The translations under genes were made by a program, and so were the position numbers. Below, in pieces: positions 1 to 8,268 of a stretch of DNA of 17,145 bases. This stretch comes from Treponema sp. (lineage in GTDB: Bacteria; Spirochaetota; Spirochaetia; Treponematales; Breznakiellaceae), in the NCBI GenBank assembly GCA_031258505.1, contig JAIRMT010000042.1, forward strand, positions 1-17,145. The letters run 5' to 3'. Position 1 is the first letter of the stretch; each line of letters begins with the position of its first letter. Under the pieces are notes generated by a model, which made no database searches, was not told where the DNA came from, and was given only the letters and a program-made list of their open reading frames with translations.

Positions 1-170
1 CATTGATACGGCGAATATCTCCTCACGTCCGTCGTCTCGGTGATAAGCTCCCGCGTTTCTCCCGCCGTTTCCCTGTTCATCTGCTCCAGTATCCGCCGGA
101 CCCAGCCAATACTTTTCAGCCCCTTCCATTCCTTCCTCTTGCTCAGCTAGTCAATATCCCCTTGGAGCAG
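1..170 (-). pseudogene. ISAs1-family transposase fragment, interrupted and truncated
   Basis: Read on the minus strand from about 158 towards 1, one frame gives a stretch containing EWKGLKSIGWVRR followed by a glutamate/threonine-rich segment and ending VRRYSPYQ at the window edge. The EWKGLKSI block resembles the conserved part of ISAs1 (H-repeat type) DDE transposases that precedes the 'RYYISSL' block. Just upstream the frame reads GDID, then a TAG stop (bases 147-149) where a tryptophan is expected, then LSKRKEW. Upstream of about base 171 the transposase is lost and replaced by the 21-bp repeat array, which runs in the same reading frame. The 3' part lies outside the window. The family call comes from motif recognition over about 50 residues. 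The loss of a functional frame is seen directly. Confidence 0.55.
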
Positions 171-641
171 GCGTGCCGCGCCCTGTGTCAACGCTTACGC
201 GCTCTGCGTCAGCGCTTACGCACCCTGCGTCAACGCTTACGCGCTCTGCGTCAACGCTTACGCGCTCTGCGTCAACGCTTACGCGCTCTGCGTCAGCGCT
301 TACGCGCCCTGCGTCAAGCGTGCCGCGTCATGGAGCAAGCGTGCCGCGTCATGGAGCAAGCGTGCCGCGTCATGGAGCAAGCGTGCCGCGTCATGCAGCA
401 TGCGTGCCGCGTCATGCAGCACACGTGCCGCGTCATGCAGCACACGTGCCGCGTCATGCAGCACACGTGCCGCGCTCTGCGTCATGCGTTACGCGCCATG
501 CGTAACGCGTAACGCGCCATGCGTAACGCGTAACGCGCCATGCGTAACGCGCTCTGCGTCATGCGTAACGCGCCATGCGTAACGCGTAACGTGCTCTGCG
601 TCATGCGTAACGCACTCTGCGTCATGCGTAACGCGCTCTGC
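171..641. repeat. 21-bp tandem repeat array, 22 in-phase units
   Basis: Bases 171-632 divide exactly into 22 consecutive 21-bp units with no phase slip, plus a 9-base partial unit to 641. Three subfamilies follow each other. Units at 192-317 are cgcttacgcgctctgcgtca-like. Units at 318-464 are gcgtgccgcgtcatggagca-like, changing to a ...catgcagcac form. Units at 486-632 are of gcgtaacgcgccatgcgtaa type mixed with gcgctctgcgtcatgcgtaa. The later units contain short dyads such as TTACGC-n5-GCGTAA. Because 21 is a multiple of 3, several frames stay open and translate as heptapeptide repeats on both strands. None has a convincing start, ribosome site or non-repeat domain, so I treat the array as non-coding. 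There are no unique spacers, so it is not a CRISPR array. Confidence 0.9.
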
Positions 642-642
642 A

Positions 643-711
643 GCGCACCCTAGTTGAGTGCGTCTGCGCACCCTAGTTAAGTGTGTGGACACACCCTAGT
701 TGAGGTTGTTA
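643..711. repeat. Three imperfect 23-bp direct repeats
   Basis: Three head-to-tail 23-bp units (643-665, 666-688, 689-711) share the core caccctagtt-a/g-ag-t. They follow the 21-bp array directly and end about 40 bp before the GTG start of the first kinase gene. Their position could make them regulatory sites for that gene, or simply the tail of the repeat tract. I see no convincing -35/-10 pair here. Confidence 0.75.
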
Positions 712-752
712 CATATACATATACTATTGAGATATATAGCAGGAGATTGTTA

Positions 753-3700
753 GTGAAAAAGAATAATACCGGTTTCAGTAGTCAGAATACTCTTGAGATC
801 ATGAAGCCGGTAGAGCTTGACAAGCAAATGGACGTACTCCTTCAAAATGTACCGGGCGCTCTTTTGCGCCTTGATCGGGAAAGCCGCCTTGTCTACTGTT
901 CCACTGCGTTTCTAAAACTAATGGCAGTTGATGATTTCGAGTATATCAAGCGACGAAGTCTGTTGGAACTGCATCAACTTACAAAAAATGAAGTGCTTGC
1001 CGGGCCTGTCCTGAATCTTTTTGAATATCTTAAAAAGGGTAATCCAAGCGTAAGAGCCGAAACCCTTATGAACTTCCCGGGTTTAGATGGAGCAAGGACC
1101 TTTACTATCGAGGCAAACCGCGTACTTAACGAAGACGGCGACTTTGACGGTGTAGTTGCTCTGTGCCATGACGTTACCGAAACAAAGAACTCTGAGTCAG
1201 ATGAACGCACTCGAATCATGCTGGACGCAACGCCTCTGGCCTGTTTCCTTATGAACAAAGACGGGTATGTTTATGATTGTAACTGGGAAGCCTTGAACCT
1301 CTTTGGCGCTGAATCAAAGCATGATTTCAAAGACGAATTCTTTTTAAGATTTATGCCTGAGTATCAGTCCAATGGCAATCATAGCTACAGTGAGGCGCTG
1401 AACCGTATCCATATAGTCCTGACAACTGGCGGCCGTATGCACTTTGAATGGGAATACATCACAACGTCAGGCAAGACCTTTCCAGCAGAAGTTACTCTGG
1501 TATGCGTTGATGGCCAGGGCGGCTCGCGTGTCGCAGCATATATCCGTGATTTCTCTGAAATCAAAGCCAATGAGGAAAGAAGGCGTCTGGCCGAGAGCCG
1601 TGTTCATACCATGCTGGACGCAATGCCTCTGGCTTGTGTACTGCTAAACGATATTGGCCAGGCCATTGACTGTAATGTCGCGGCGCTCCAGCTTTTTGAA
1701 GTGGAGTTTAAAGAGAATGTGCTTAAACAGTATTACGACTGGATGCCGGAATACCAGCCTGACGGATTACCCAGTCTCACAGAAACATACCGGCGTATTC
1801 AGGAGGTCTTCAAAACTGGATACAGTTGTTCCACTTGGATGCATCAGACTGCTTCGGGCGAGGCATTGCCAGCAGAGGTAACGCTGGTCAGGGTTGAGTG
1901 GAACAGCATATTCTGCATCGCCGCCTATATCCGCGATTTGCGCGGCATATACGAAAAGGAAAAAGAAGCCCGTGAAGCTGAAGAACGAACCTTAGCTATG
2001 CTGAACTCCAGTCCCCTGGCCTGCTCGCTCTGGGACGAAAACGGCATCATGATTGACTGTAACCAGGAGGCTGTTGAGCTTTTGGAGCTAGAAGACAAAT
2101 CCTCTTATATCAATGGCTTCTATAATGTGAATCCCGAATTTCAGCCCGATGGGGAGCCAACGCATAAAAAGGCAATGCGCCTAATCAAGGCAGCCTTTGA
2201 AACCGGCTATCAGCGTTTTAACTGGATGTATCGTACCTCGCGCGGCGAGGATTTGCCGGTAGAAACCATACTGCGGCGGATTCCCTGGAAGGGCGATTAC
2301 CGTTTGGCGGCTTATTCCCGCGACCTGCGCGAGTTCATCGCCGCGCAAAACGAAAAAAACGAAGCCGAAGAACGAACCTTAGCTATGCTAAACGCTACCC
2401 CTTTGGCTTGCACCCTCTGGGATGAAAATATGGTTATCCTCGATTGTAACCAAGAGGTTCTTGACCTCTTCGGGATAGAAAAAAAGAGCGATTATTTCGG
2501 CAGGTTCTTTGAGTTGAACCCGGAATTCCAACCTGACGGGGAACTAAGTTTTACAAAGGCCGAACGCCTAGGCAAGGCGGCATTAGCAACCGGCTACCAG
2601 CGTTTCAACTGGACGTATCGTACAGCTCAGGGTGAAGACCTGCCAACGGAGACCATACTGCGGCGGATTTCGTGGAAAGGCGGTTATCGTCTGGCAGCCT
2701 ATTCCCGCGACCTGCGCGAATTCATCGCTGCGCAAAACGAAAAAAACGAAGCCGAAGAACGTATGCGTCAAATGCTGGATACCTCGCCCCTCATCTGTAC
2801 CATGTGGGACGCAAACCTGAACTTCATTGATTGCAACCAGGAGGCGCTGCGGGTGTTCGGGGTAAGAGATAAAGAGACCTTCCTGAAAACCTTCCCATTC
2901 GACTTCATTCCCGAATACCAAAACGATGGCGTCGCAACTCATCTGCGCGGAATCGTGGCTCTACAGAAAGCTCTCGAAACCGGCTATTACCAGTACGAAT
3001 GTACCTACCTAACAGCCAATGGCGAACCTTTACCTACGGAAACTATTCATATCCGCATCGCGTGGAAAGACACTTATCATATCATCGTATACTGCCGCGA
3101 CTTACGAAGCATAAACGAAAAAGAAAAAGAAATTTTGCAGGCCGAAGAGGAACTTCACCTCAAAAGAAATCACATGGACCTTATGGCCGACATAAACAAA
3201 TTCACCTATTGGGAGACGGACTCGGATGACGGAATTACTTTCAGCTATCATTTAGAGAGGGAGTTCGGCTATTCCCCGAAGGAAATAACCAAAGTAGGAT
3301 TTTATGACAGTGTTGTAAATAATCCGCCTTCAAAATGGATCGATATTGTACATCCTGATGATCGCGCCCGCGTGTTGCGGGATTTTATTGACTATGCTTC
3401 AGGGAGGTCGAAGCGTTACCGATCAGAAATCCGGATGCGCCATAAAAATGGAGAGTACCTGTGGACTGTTACTTCAGGACAAATTATCAAATGGAAAGAC
3501 GGCAAGCCGCTGGTTACAATAGGCGGAATCTTTAATATCAATGATCTCAAGCGCACCGAAAGCGCAAACACTGCCAAAAGCCGCTTTCTCGCTTCCATGA
3601 GCCATGAGATACGGACGCCCATGAATGCCATTATCGGTATGAGCGATCTGATACGCATGGACAATATGGATATGCGGCAAAAGGAATTTTTCCACGATTT

Positions 3701-5354
3701 ACGAATCATGTCCAAGTCCCTCCTCCAGATTATCAACGATATCCTTGATTTTTCCAAAATAGAAAGTGAGAAGATGGAACTCTCCCCAATTCATTTTGAC
3801 CTCCTGAACCTCTACGATAATATCGTTTCCCTGAACCGTTTTATGGCAGAGAACAAGGGACTAGAGTTTCGCAGTAGTTTTGACAATGACGTAACGCAGA
3901 TTGTTTACGGCGATGATATGCGAATTAGGCAGATAATTACCAATCTCCTGAGCAACGCCATCAAGTACACCCCTGGCGGTTTTGTGGATTTCCGCGTGAA
4001 ACGAGTTACTGAAAATGGTCAGGTGTATACAGCTTTTCAGGTGGAAGATTCTGGCGTCGGCATCCGGGAAGAGAATTTCTTAAAGCTCTTCGACTGGTAT
4101 GCGCAGTTTGACACTGCCCAAAACCGGGGTATTAGCGGCACGGGACTAGGACTGCCCATCACGAAAAGTTTTGTCGATATGATGAACGGCCGCATCGACG
4201 TGAAAAGCAAATACGGTAAAGGCTCAGTATTCACTGTTTTACTGCCCATCCCGGAAGGCGATCCGAGCAAGGTGGAGCGGGCGGCAACGTCAAACATTTT
4301 TGTTACCGATGGCAGCGCTAAGGTGTTAGTCGTGGATGATAACGCCATCAATCTTAAAGTAGCGCTTGCCTATCTTGAGGTACACAATATTAAAGCCGAA
4401 ACCGCTGAAAGCGGTATGGAAGCTCTGAAAAAAATAAAAGAAAAACAGTATCATCTTATTTTTATGGATCACATGATGCCCGAAATGGACGGCATTGAAA
4501 CATGCGCCCGAATCCGTGCGGATGATAATGAATGGTACAAAACCGTTCCCATTATCGCGCTTTCCGCAAACGCCGTAGTAGGCGCCGGTGTTCTTTTTCT
4601 GGAAAGCGGTATGAACGATTGCCTGTACAAACCCATTGAGGCCAGTGAACTCAACCGCCTGCTTGCCAAGTGGCTGCCTCCAGAAATAATAACCCAGAAA
4701 CCCATACCAGCAAAAATAAATATGCCCGAGTTCGATAGTCCGGGATACGGAGAACACAACGGCCTTCTGATTGACCGCGTCGCGGGGATCGCCAATGCGG
4801 TTGGCAGTGAAACACTGTATCAACAGCTTTTAACAGATTTTAAGTTCAGCCACAACATGGACCTGCAAAAAATTATGGCAGCTCAGAATGACGAGGATTA
4901 TCAATCAGCGCGCCGGATAGCACACACGCTTAAAAGCACCGCAAATCTGATTGGCGCAAAAACACTCGGCAATGCGGCGCTGACCGCGGAAAAAGCGCTG
5001 GAACTTAAAAACAAAATTCCCCTTGCGCAAAGTATCTGGGATACTCTGGAAAAAGAATTTAACGCCGTGATGGCGGAGCTTGAACAGATTACCCCGGGAA
5101 TAGTTAAGGGAAAACCCCGTCATCAAGCAGGTGAGCTTGACATAAGCAGCGCCCTAGCCTTTATCAAAAAACTGGAACCTCTGCTTGAGTCTGGCAGTTC
5201 CAGCAGTCTGAATCTGCTGGACGATATACGGGAAATACTGGCTCCAGCGGGAGAAGAGTACGAAGAACTCATCGCGCGAATTGAAAACCTCGATTTCGCG
5301 GAAGCCTCGGACGTACTCAATCAAATCAGAGAAAAGGTTGCTAATTTATCTTAA
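753..5354 (+). CDS. Hybrid histidine kinase with seven PAS domains, receiver and HPt
   Basis: This is a cytoplasmic sensor kinase of 1533 aa with no transmembrane or signal segment. The GTG at 753 is chosen because aggag (741-745) sits 7 nt upstream; the open frame extends to 681 without a ribosome site. PAS units begin near residues 26, 156, 287, 416, 545, 674 and 808. Units 2-6 are one family (PLAC/PLIC, DCN, PEYQ/PEFQ). Unit 7 is PAS_3-like with the IVHPDD motif. The HisKA motif SHEIRTP carries phospho-acceptor H951. The ATPase domain has an N box (NLLSNAIKYTP), DSGVGI and GTGLGL. The receiver starts near 1189 (VLVVDDN) with D1239 in MDHMMPEMDG. The HPt has H1391 in AHTLKS. A C-terminal helical segment of about 80 residues follows. 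The predicted relay is H951 to D1239 to H1391, and the final acceptor must be another protein. The ligand is unknown. Probably co-transcribed with the kinase gene 41 bp downstream. Confidence 0.93.
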   Translation: MKKNNTGFSSQNTLEIMKPVELDKQMDVLLQNVPGALLRLDRESRLVYCSTAFLKLMAVDDFEYIKRRSLLELHQLTKNEVLAGPVLNLFEYLKKGNPSVRAETLMNFPGLDGARTFTIEANRVLNEDGDFDGVVALCHDVTETKNSESDERTRIMLDATPLACFLMNKDGYVYDCNWEALNLFGAESKHDFKDEFFLRFMPEYQSNGNHSYSEALNRIHIVLTTGGRMHFEWEYITTSGKTFPAEVTLVCVDGQGGSRVAAYIRDFSEIKANEERRRLAESRVHTMLDAMPLACVLLNDIGQAIDCNVAALQLFEVEFKENVLKQYYDWMPEYQPDGLPSLTETYRRIQEVFKTGYSCSTWMHQTASGEALPAEVTLVRVEWNSIFCIAAYIRDLRGIYEKEKEAREAEERTLAMLNSSPLACSLWDENGIMIDCNQEAVELLELEDKSSYINGFYNVNPEFQPDGEPTHKKAMRLIKAAFETGYQRFNWMYRTSRGEDLPVETILRRIPWKGDYRLAAYSRDLREFIAAQNEKNEAEERTLAMLNATPLACTLWDENMVILDCNQEVLDLFGIEKKSDYFGRFFELNPEFQPDGELSFTKAERLGKAALATGYQRFNWTYRTAQGEDLPTETILRRISWKGGYRLAAYSRDLREFIAAQNEKNEAEERMRQMLDTSPLICTMWDANLNFIDCNQEALRVFGVRDKETFLKTFPFDFIPEYQNDGVATHLRGIVALQKALETGYYQYECTYLTANGEPLPTETIHIRIAWKDTYHIIVYCRDLRSINEKEKEILQAEEELHLKRNHMDLMADINKFTYWETDSDDGITFSYHLEREFGYSPKEITKVGFYDSVVNNPPSKWIDIVHPDDRARVLRDFIDYASGRSKRYRSEIRMRHKNGEYLWTVTSGQIIKWKDGKPLVTIGGIFNINDLKRTESANTAKSRFLASMSHEIRTPMNAIIGMSDLIRMDNMDMRQKEFFHDLRIMSKSLLQIINDILDFSKIESEKMELSPIHFDLLNLYDNIVSLNRFMAENKGLEFRSSFDNDVTQIVYGDDMRIRQIITNLLSNAIKYTPGGFVDFRVKRVTENGQVYTAFQVEDSGVGIREENFLKLFDWYAQFDTAQNRGISGTGLGLPITKSFVDMMNGRIDVKSKYGKGSVFTVLLPIPEGDPSKVERAATSNIFVTDGSAKVLVVDDNAINLKVALAYLEVHNIKAETAESGMEALKKIKEKQYHLIFMDHMMPEMDGIETCARIRADDNEWYKTVPIIALSANAVVGAGVLFLESGMNDCLYKPIEASELNRLLAKWLPPEIITQKPIPAKINMPEFDSPGYGEHNGLLIDRVAGIANAVGSETLYQQLLTDFKFSHNMDLQKIMAAQNDEDYQSARRIAHTLKSTANLIGAKTLGNAALTAEKALELKNKIPLAQSIWDTLEKEFNAVMAELEQITPGIVKGKPRHQAGELDISSALAFIKKLEPLLESGSSSSLNLLDDIREILAPAGEEYEELIARIENLDFAEASDVLNQIREKVANLS

Positions 5355-5395
5355 AGTATGATGCTGACGGTGAATAAACTATAGGGGTATAAGGG

Positions 5396-7372
5396 ATGTA
5401 TTCTATATTGGTGGTTGACGATGAAAAAGCGAATTTAGTGGTACTTAACCAGATTTTATCGCTGGAATATGCCGTATATATGGCGAAATCTGGCACTCAG
5501 GCGCTGCAGCTCATCTCGAAAAACAGACCTGATTTAATCCTCCTTGATATCCTCATGCCGGATATGGATGGTTTTGAGGTACTTGCCAAACTAAAAGAAT
5601 CCAACACGACCAGAGAGATACCGGTAATTGTCATCACTGGACTGAACAATCCAGAGGATGAGGAAAAATGTTTTATGCTGGGGGCAAATGATTATATTAC
5701 CAAGCCCTTTAAGCCAGTAGTAATCAGGGCGAGGGTTAATACGCAAATAAAGCGCGCCGCTCTTATGCACATGATTGCGGATGACCTTATACGGATGACT
5801 TCCATCGTGGAAAGTTCCCCCCAGTTTATGATTTACCTGGGAGAAGATGGAAAGATTGAGTACATGAATCCTGCGGTAAGCGCCAGCTTAGGGTATACAA
5901 AAGAAGAACTCCTCCATGGCGGCGGGCTTGCCCTTTTATTCAATACCGATGATTTTCGCCGCTTGAATGAAGAGTATTTCCCCCGGCTTTTATCTCAACA
6001 TCCCTCTGGCGAGTATTTCACTGGTACTGGAACTTCAATGAATTTTGAAATGCCGATAACGCGGAAGGATGGGGAAGTTAGGTTCTTTTCATTCTCGGCA
6101 TTTGCCGCAGTTCTGCACAATGGCGAAGCCGGCGTTGGCATTACAGCGCGGGATGATACCGAATTGAAACAAATGCAGCAGGAGCTTGTAACGGCCAAAG
6201 AGCAGGCCGAGCAAGCCTTAATACAGGCTGAATATTATAACAAAGCAAAAAGTCTTTTTCTCAGCCGTATGAGCCATGAAATGCGCACGCCCCTAAACGC
6301 GATTATGGGTATGACAACCATTGCCCAAATCGCGGACGACCACGACCGCAGAACGAATTGTCTTGAAAAAATTGATGAATCATCACGGCATCTTTTAGAC
6401 ATTGTTGATAATATCCTGGATATGGCGAAAATCGACACGGGTAATTTTGAACTCGCGCCGCTGAAATTCTGTTTCCAAAAAATGATAAAACGAATTATTG
6501 CTGATATTTCCACCAAAGCCGGAGAAAAAAAACAAAACTTTACCTTCAAAATCGGAAGCTCTGTCCCTGATATGATTATTGCGGATGAACGCCGTCTGGG
6601 GCAAGTTTTGTTTCATTTACTCTCAAACGCAGTCAAATTCACTCCTGAACAGGGCTTTATATATTTCTCTATGGAGAAGCTTGATAACACTGAAAACGCT
6701 TGTTTCCTTCGTTTTGAAGTAAAGGATTCAGGTATCGGCATTTCCCCTGAAATGAAAGAGCGCCTTGGAGCCGCCTTTGAACAAATGGACAACAGCATTA
6801 GCCGCATTCACGGCGGAACTGGTTTGGGGTTTGCCATTTCAAAACGTATCGTCGAAATGATGAATGGTTCCATTGAGGTGGAGACAGAGCTGGGCAAGGG
6901 TTCCCGGTTTATTTGTACGGTTCAAGTTGGTTTGGACAGTATCGCTCCCCGAACCGAAACCAGAAATGGCGGTTCACAAAACGCATCCCTGGCCGGACGG
7001 CATATTCTCGTGGTGGATGATGTGGAGATCAATCGCGATATCATTATCGCCTTTCTGGAAGACACCGGCGCGCTCGTCGAAGACGCCAGTGATGGTAAAC
7101 TGGCGGTGGAAATGGCCTCCAGAAAACAGTATGACATGATACTCATGGACCTGCACATGCCCGGCGTAGACGGCTTTGAGGCGACCCGTCTTATCCGCGC
7201 TTCCGGCCTTCCGGGACGGGATTCGCTTCCCATTCTTGCCGTAACTGCTGACAGCGGAGGCGACGTACTTTCCCGCTGTCATAAAGCCGGCATGAATGGG
7301 CTTATCGGCAAACCGGTTGATGGCGGAATCCTCATCCGCGCAATCGCAGAGAATTTATCAAAACCGCAGTGA
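5396..7372 (+). CDS. Hybrid histidine kinase, receiver-PAS-kinase-receiver
   Basis: A cytoplasmic 658-aa protein. ATG 5396 has aggggt at 5383-5388. The N-terminal receiver (about 3-120) has the DD pair at 8-9, phospho-acceptor D51 in LLDILMPDMDG and K103 in TKPF. A PAS domain follows (about 135-265; 'SPQFMIYLGEDGKIEYMN'), then a coiled linker. The kinase core has H294 in MSHEMRTP, an N box (LLSNAVKFTP), DSGIGIS and GTGLGFAISKRIVEMMNG. The C-terminal receiver (about 535-655) has D585 in LMDLHMPGVDG and K639 in GKP. There is no HPt and no output domain. The N-terminal receiver suggests it is itself controlled by phosphorylation. The HPt of the upstream kinase, 41 bp away, is an attractive donor, but that is inference from neighbourhood only. 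Confidence 0.92.
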   Translation: MYSILVVDDEKANLVVLNQILSLEYAVYMAKSGTQALQLISKNRPDLILLDILMPDMDGFEVLAKLKESNTTREIPVIVITGLNNPEDEEKCFMLGANDYITKPFKPVVIRARVNTQIKRAALMHMIADDLIRMTSIVESSPQFMIYLGEDGKIEYMNPAVSASLGYTKEELLHGGGLALLFNTDDFRRLNEEYFPRLLSQHPSGEYFTGTGTSMNFEMPITRKDGEVRFFSFSAFAAVLHNGEAGVGITARDDTELKQMQQELVTAKEQAEQALIQAEYYNKAKSLFLSRMSHEMRTPLNAIMGMTTIAQIADDHDRRTNCLEKIDESSRHLLDIVDNILDMAKIDTGNFELAPLKFCFQKMIKRIIADISTKAGEKKQNFTFKIGSSVPDMIIADERRLGQVLFHLLSNAVKFTPEQGFIYFSMEKLDNTENACFLRFEVKDSGIGISPEMKERLGAAFEQMDNSISRIHGGTGLGFAISKRIVEMMNGSIEVETELGKGSRFICTVQVGLDSIAPRTETRNGGSQNASLAGRHILVVDDVEINRDIIIAFLEDTGALVEDASDGKLAVEMASRKQYDMILMDLHMPGVDGFEATRLIRASGLPGRDSLPILAVTADSGGDVLSRCHKAGMNGLIGKPVDGGILIRAIAENLSKPQ

Positions 7373-7422
7373 ACTTCCTGTATGCCTATGACCAATCGCT
7401 ATGAAATCAAGAATACGTGGTG

Positions 7423-7439
7423 TGAGAGACCTTCTCTCA
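7423..7439. terminator. Weak hairpin between convergent genes
   Basis: A perfect 7-bp stem (TGAGAGA / TCTCTCA) with a 3-nt loop lies 50 bp after the second kinase gene and before the end of the convergent minus-strand gene. No U-tract follows on either strand, so a terminator role is only suggested by position. Confidence 0.25.
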
Positions 7440-7458
7440 TCCTTGCGGATACTCTGCC

Positions 7459-7912
7459 TCACTTTACCCCGAAAAACTTCTTCACCTCGTTTTCGATCAA
7501 CGAGTTGGGAATGATAGCTGGTTTATCAATGATAAGCACGGTAACTTGGTTGGCTATGGCGTACTCGCCGACGATTTTGCTGACAGCGAAGCTACCTGAG
7601 CTTTCGTTACCAGCGAAGCTGCCGCCTTTTTGCGTGATACTGATCTTGTTGCCCCGCACCCCGAATTCACTGGCGCTTACAATAGAGAGTCCGCGAGATA
7701 CGGCAGAGCGTCCTTGTTGTATCCGGTTATGGCCGATGAGGTCGTCCCTTACAATAGAGAGTCCGCGAGATACAGCAGAGCGTCCCCGCGGCACAGCCAC
7801 CTCGCGACACGCGTCTATCATGATTCACCAGCGCGAAACGCTGCTGCGCTCCAAGCGGCGCAAACGCGCTTACCATGAAAAACGCTGCAAAGACTAACAT
7901 TGCCTTTTTCAT
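7459..7912 (-). pseudogene. Secreted protein gene, frameshifted
   Basis: On the minus strand an ATG at 7912 follows AGGAG (7920-7924) with a 6-nt gap. It opens a clear signal peptide (MKKAMLVFAAFFMVSAFAPLGAQQ, cleavage likely after GAQ or AQQ). That frame degenerates after about 30 codons and stops near 7727. The frame offset by one stays open from 7821 to 7459 and looks protein-like to its end (VLIIDKPAIIPNSL then IENEVKKFFGVK). A single indel around 7790-7830 would join signal peptide and body into one exported protein of about 150 aa. The body also holds an in-frame 24-residue internal duplication. I do not recognise the family. The antisense open frame at 7382-7897 lacks a ribosome site. 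A programmed frameshift or a sequencing error cannot be excluded. Confidence 0.5.
7677..7785. repeat. 37-bp direct repeat, 72 bp apart
   Basis: Bases 7677-7713 and 7749-7785 are identical except one position (gatacgg versus gatacag). The 72-bp spacing is 24 codons, so the frameshifted minus-strand gene carries GRSAVSRGLSIV twice, separated by RDDLIGHNRIQQ. It looks like a recent tandem duplication. Confidence 0.85.
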
Positions 7913-7960
7913 AGCTATCTCCTATTGCTTCTAACTCACCTTACGCGCCGGAAAGAAAAG

Positions 7961-8039
7961 ATCATCGAATTACGCGAATGAACGCGAATCTTCTTTAGAG
8001 AAATGAAATATTCGCGTATATTAGCGTCCATTCGATGAT
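7961..8039. repeat. Long imperfect palindrome (intergenic inverted repeat)
   Basis: The left arm 7961-7989 (atcatcgaattacgcgaatg...) pairs with the right arm 8010-8039 (...gcgtccattcgatgat) around a 20-nt A-rich loop. The arms are about 29-30 nt with a few mismatches. Each arm holds two copies of a gcgaat/attcgcg-type word. The size and symmetry resemble a dispersed palindromic intergenic element, or a strong RNA hairpin upstream of the secreted-protein gene. It encodes nothing. The rest of 7913-8237 shows no gene. Confidence 0.75.
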
Positions 8040-8237
8040 AAATTCTTACCGTTTTTCTTCCTGCGTAACATGAGTTAATGACTGATAGCAATACTATTGA
8101 TCGCTAATAACCCTCTTTTAATGGCTCTTATCAAACTTTGCTCGCTGATACTGTTTTCTATCACTTTGTGGAACGGCTATCCGGGTGTAAGGCGGGAGTT
8201 TACCAAGGAAGGCGGCAGCTTCTGGCAGCCTATAAAG

Positions 8238-8261
8238 AAAAAAGCCGCCCTTTCAGACGGC
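8238..8261 (-). terminator. Rho-independent terminator of tRNA-Asn
   Basis: On the minus strand GCCGTC-TGAAAG-GGCGGC forms a 6-bp GC-rich stem (one G-U pair) followed at once by six Ts (8243 down to 8238). It begins 7 nt after the tRNA 3' end. Confidence 0.88.
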
Positions 8262-8268
8262 CTAAACA

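Noticed and set aside
3..512. 169-aa plus-strand open frame through the repeats
   Set aside because: It starts at the window edge with no visible ribosome site, its non-repeat part is antisense to a transposase fragment, and the rest is the 21-bp repeat kept open by its multiple-of-three length.
171..641. CRISPR array
   Set aside because: The 21-bp units are directly adjacent with no unique spacers and no cas genes are present.
489..692. Minus-strand open frame of heptapeptide repeats
   Set aside because: Only repeat translation; no start signal and no non-repeat domain.
681..752. Longer start for the first kinase
   Set aside because: The extra 24 codons lie partly in the 23-bp repeat and lack a ribosome site; GTG 753 has aggag at 7 nt.
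2583..2942. 119-aa minus-strand open frame inside the kinase gene
   Set aside because: Antisense to well-conserved PAS domains and without start signals.
7382..7897. 171-aa plus-strand open frame
   Set aside because: No ribosome site, and it is antisense to a frame with ribosome site and signal peptide.
8190..8220. Remnant of a paralogue of the frameshifted secreted gene (TKEGGSF similar to TQKGGSF)
   Set aside because: Only about seven similar residues, easily chance.
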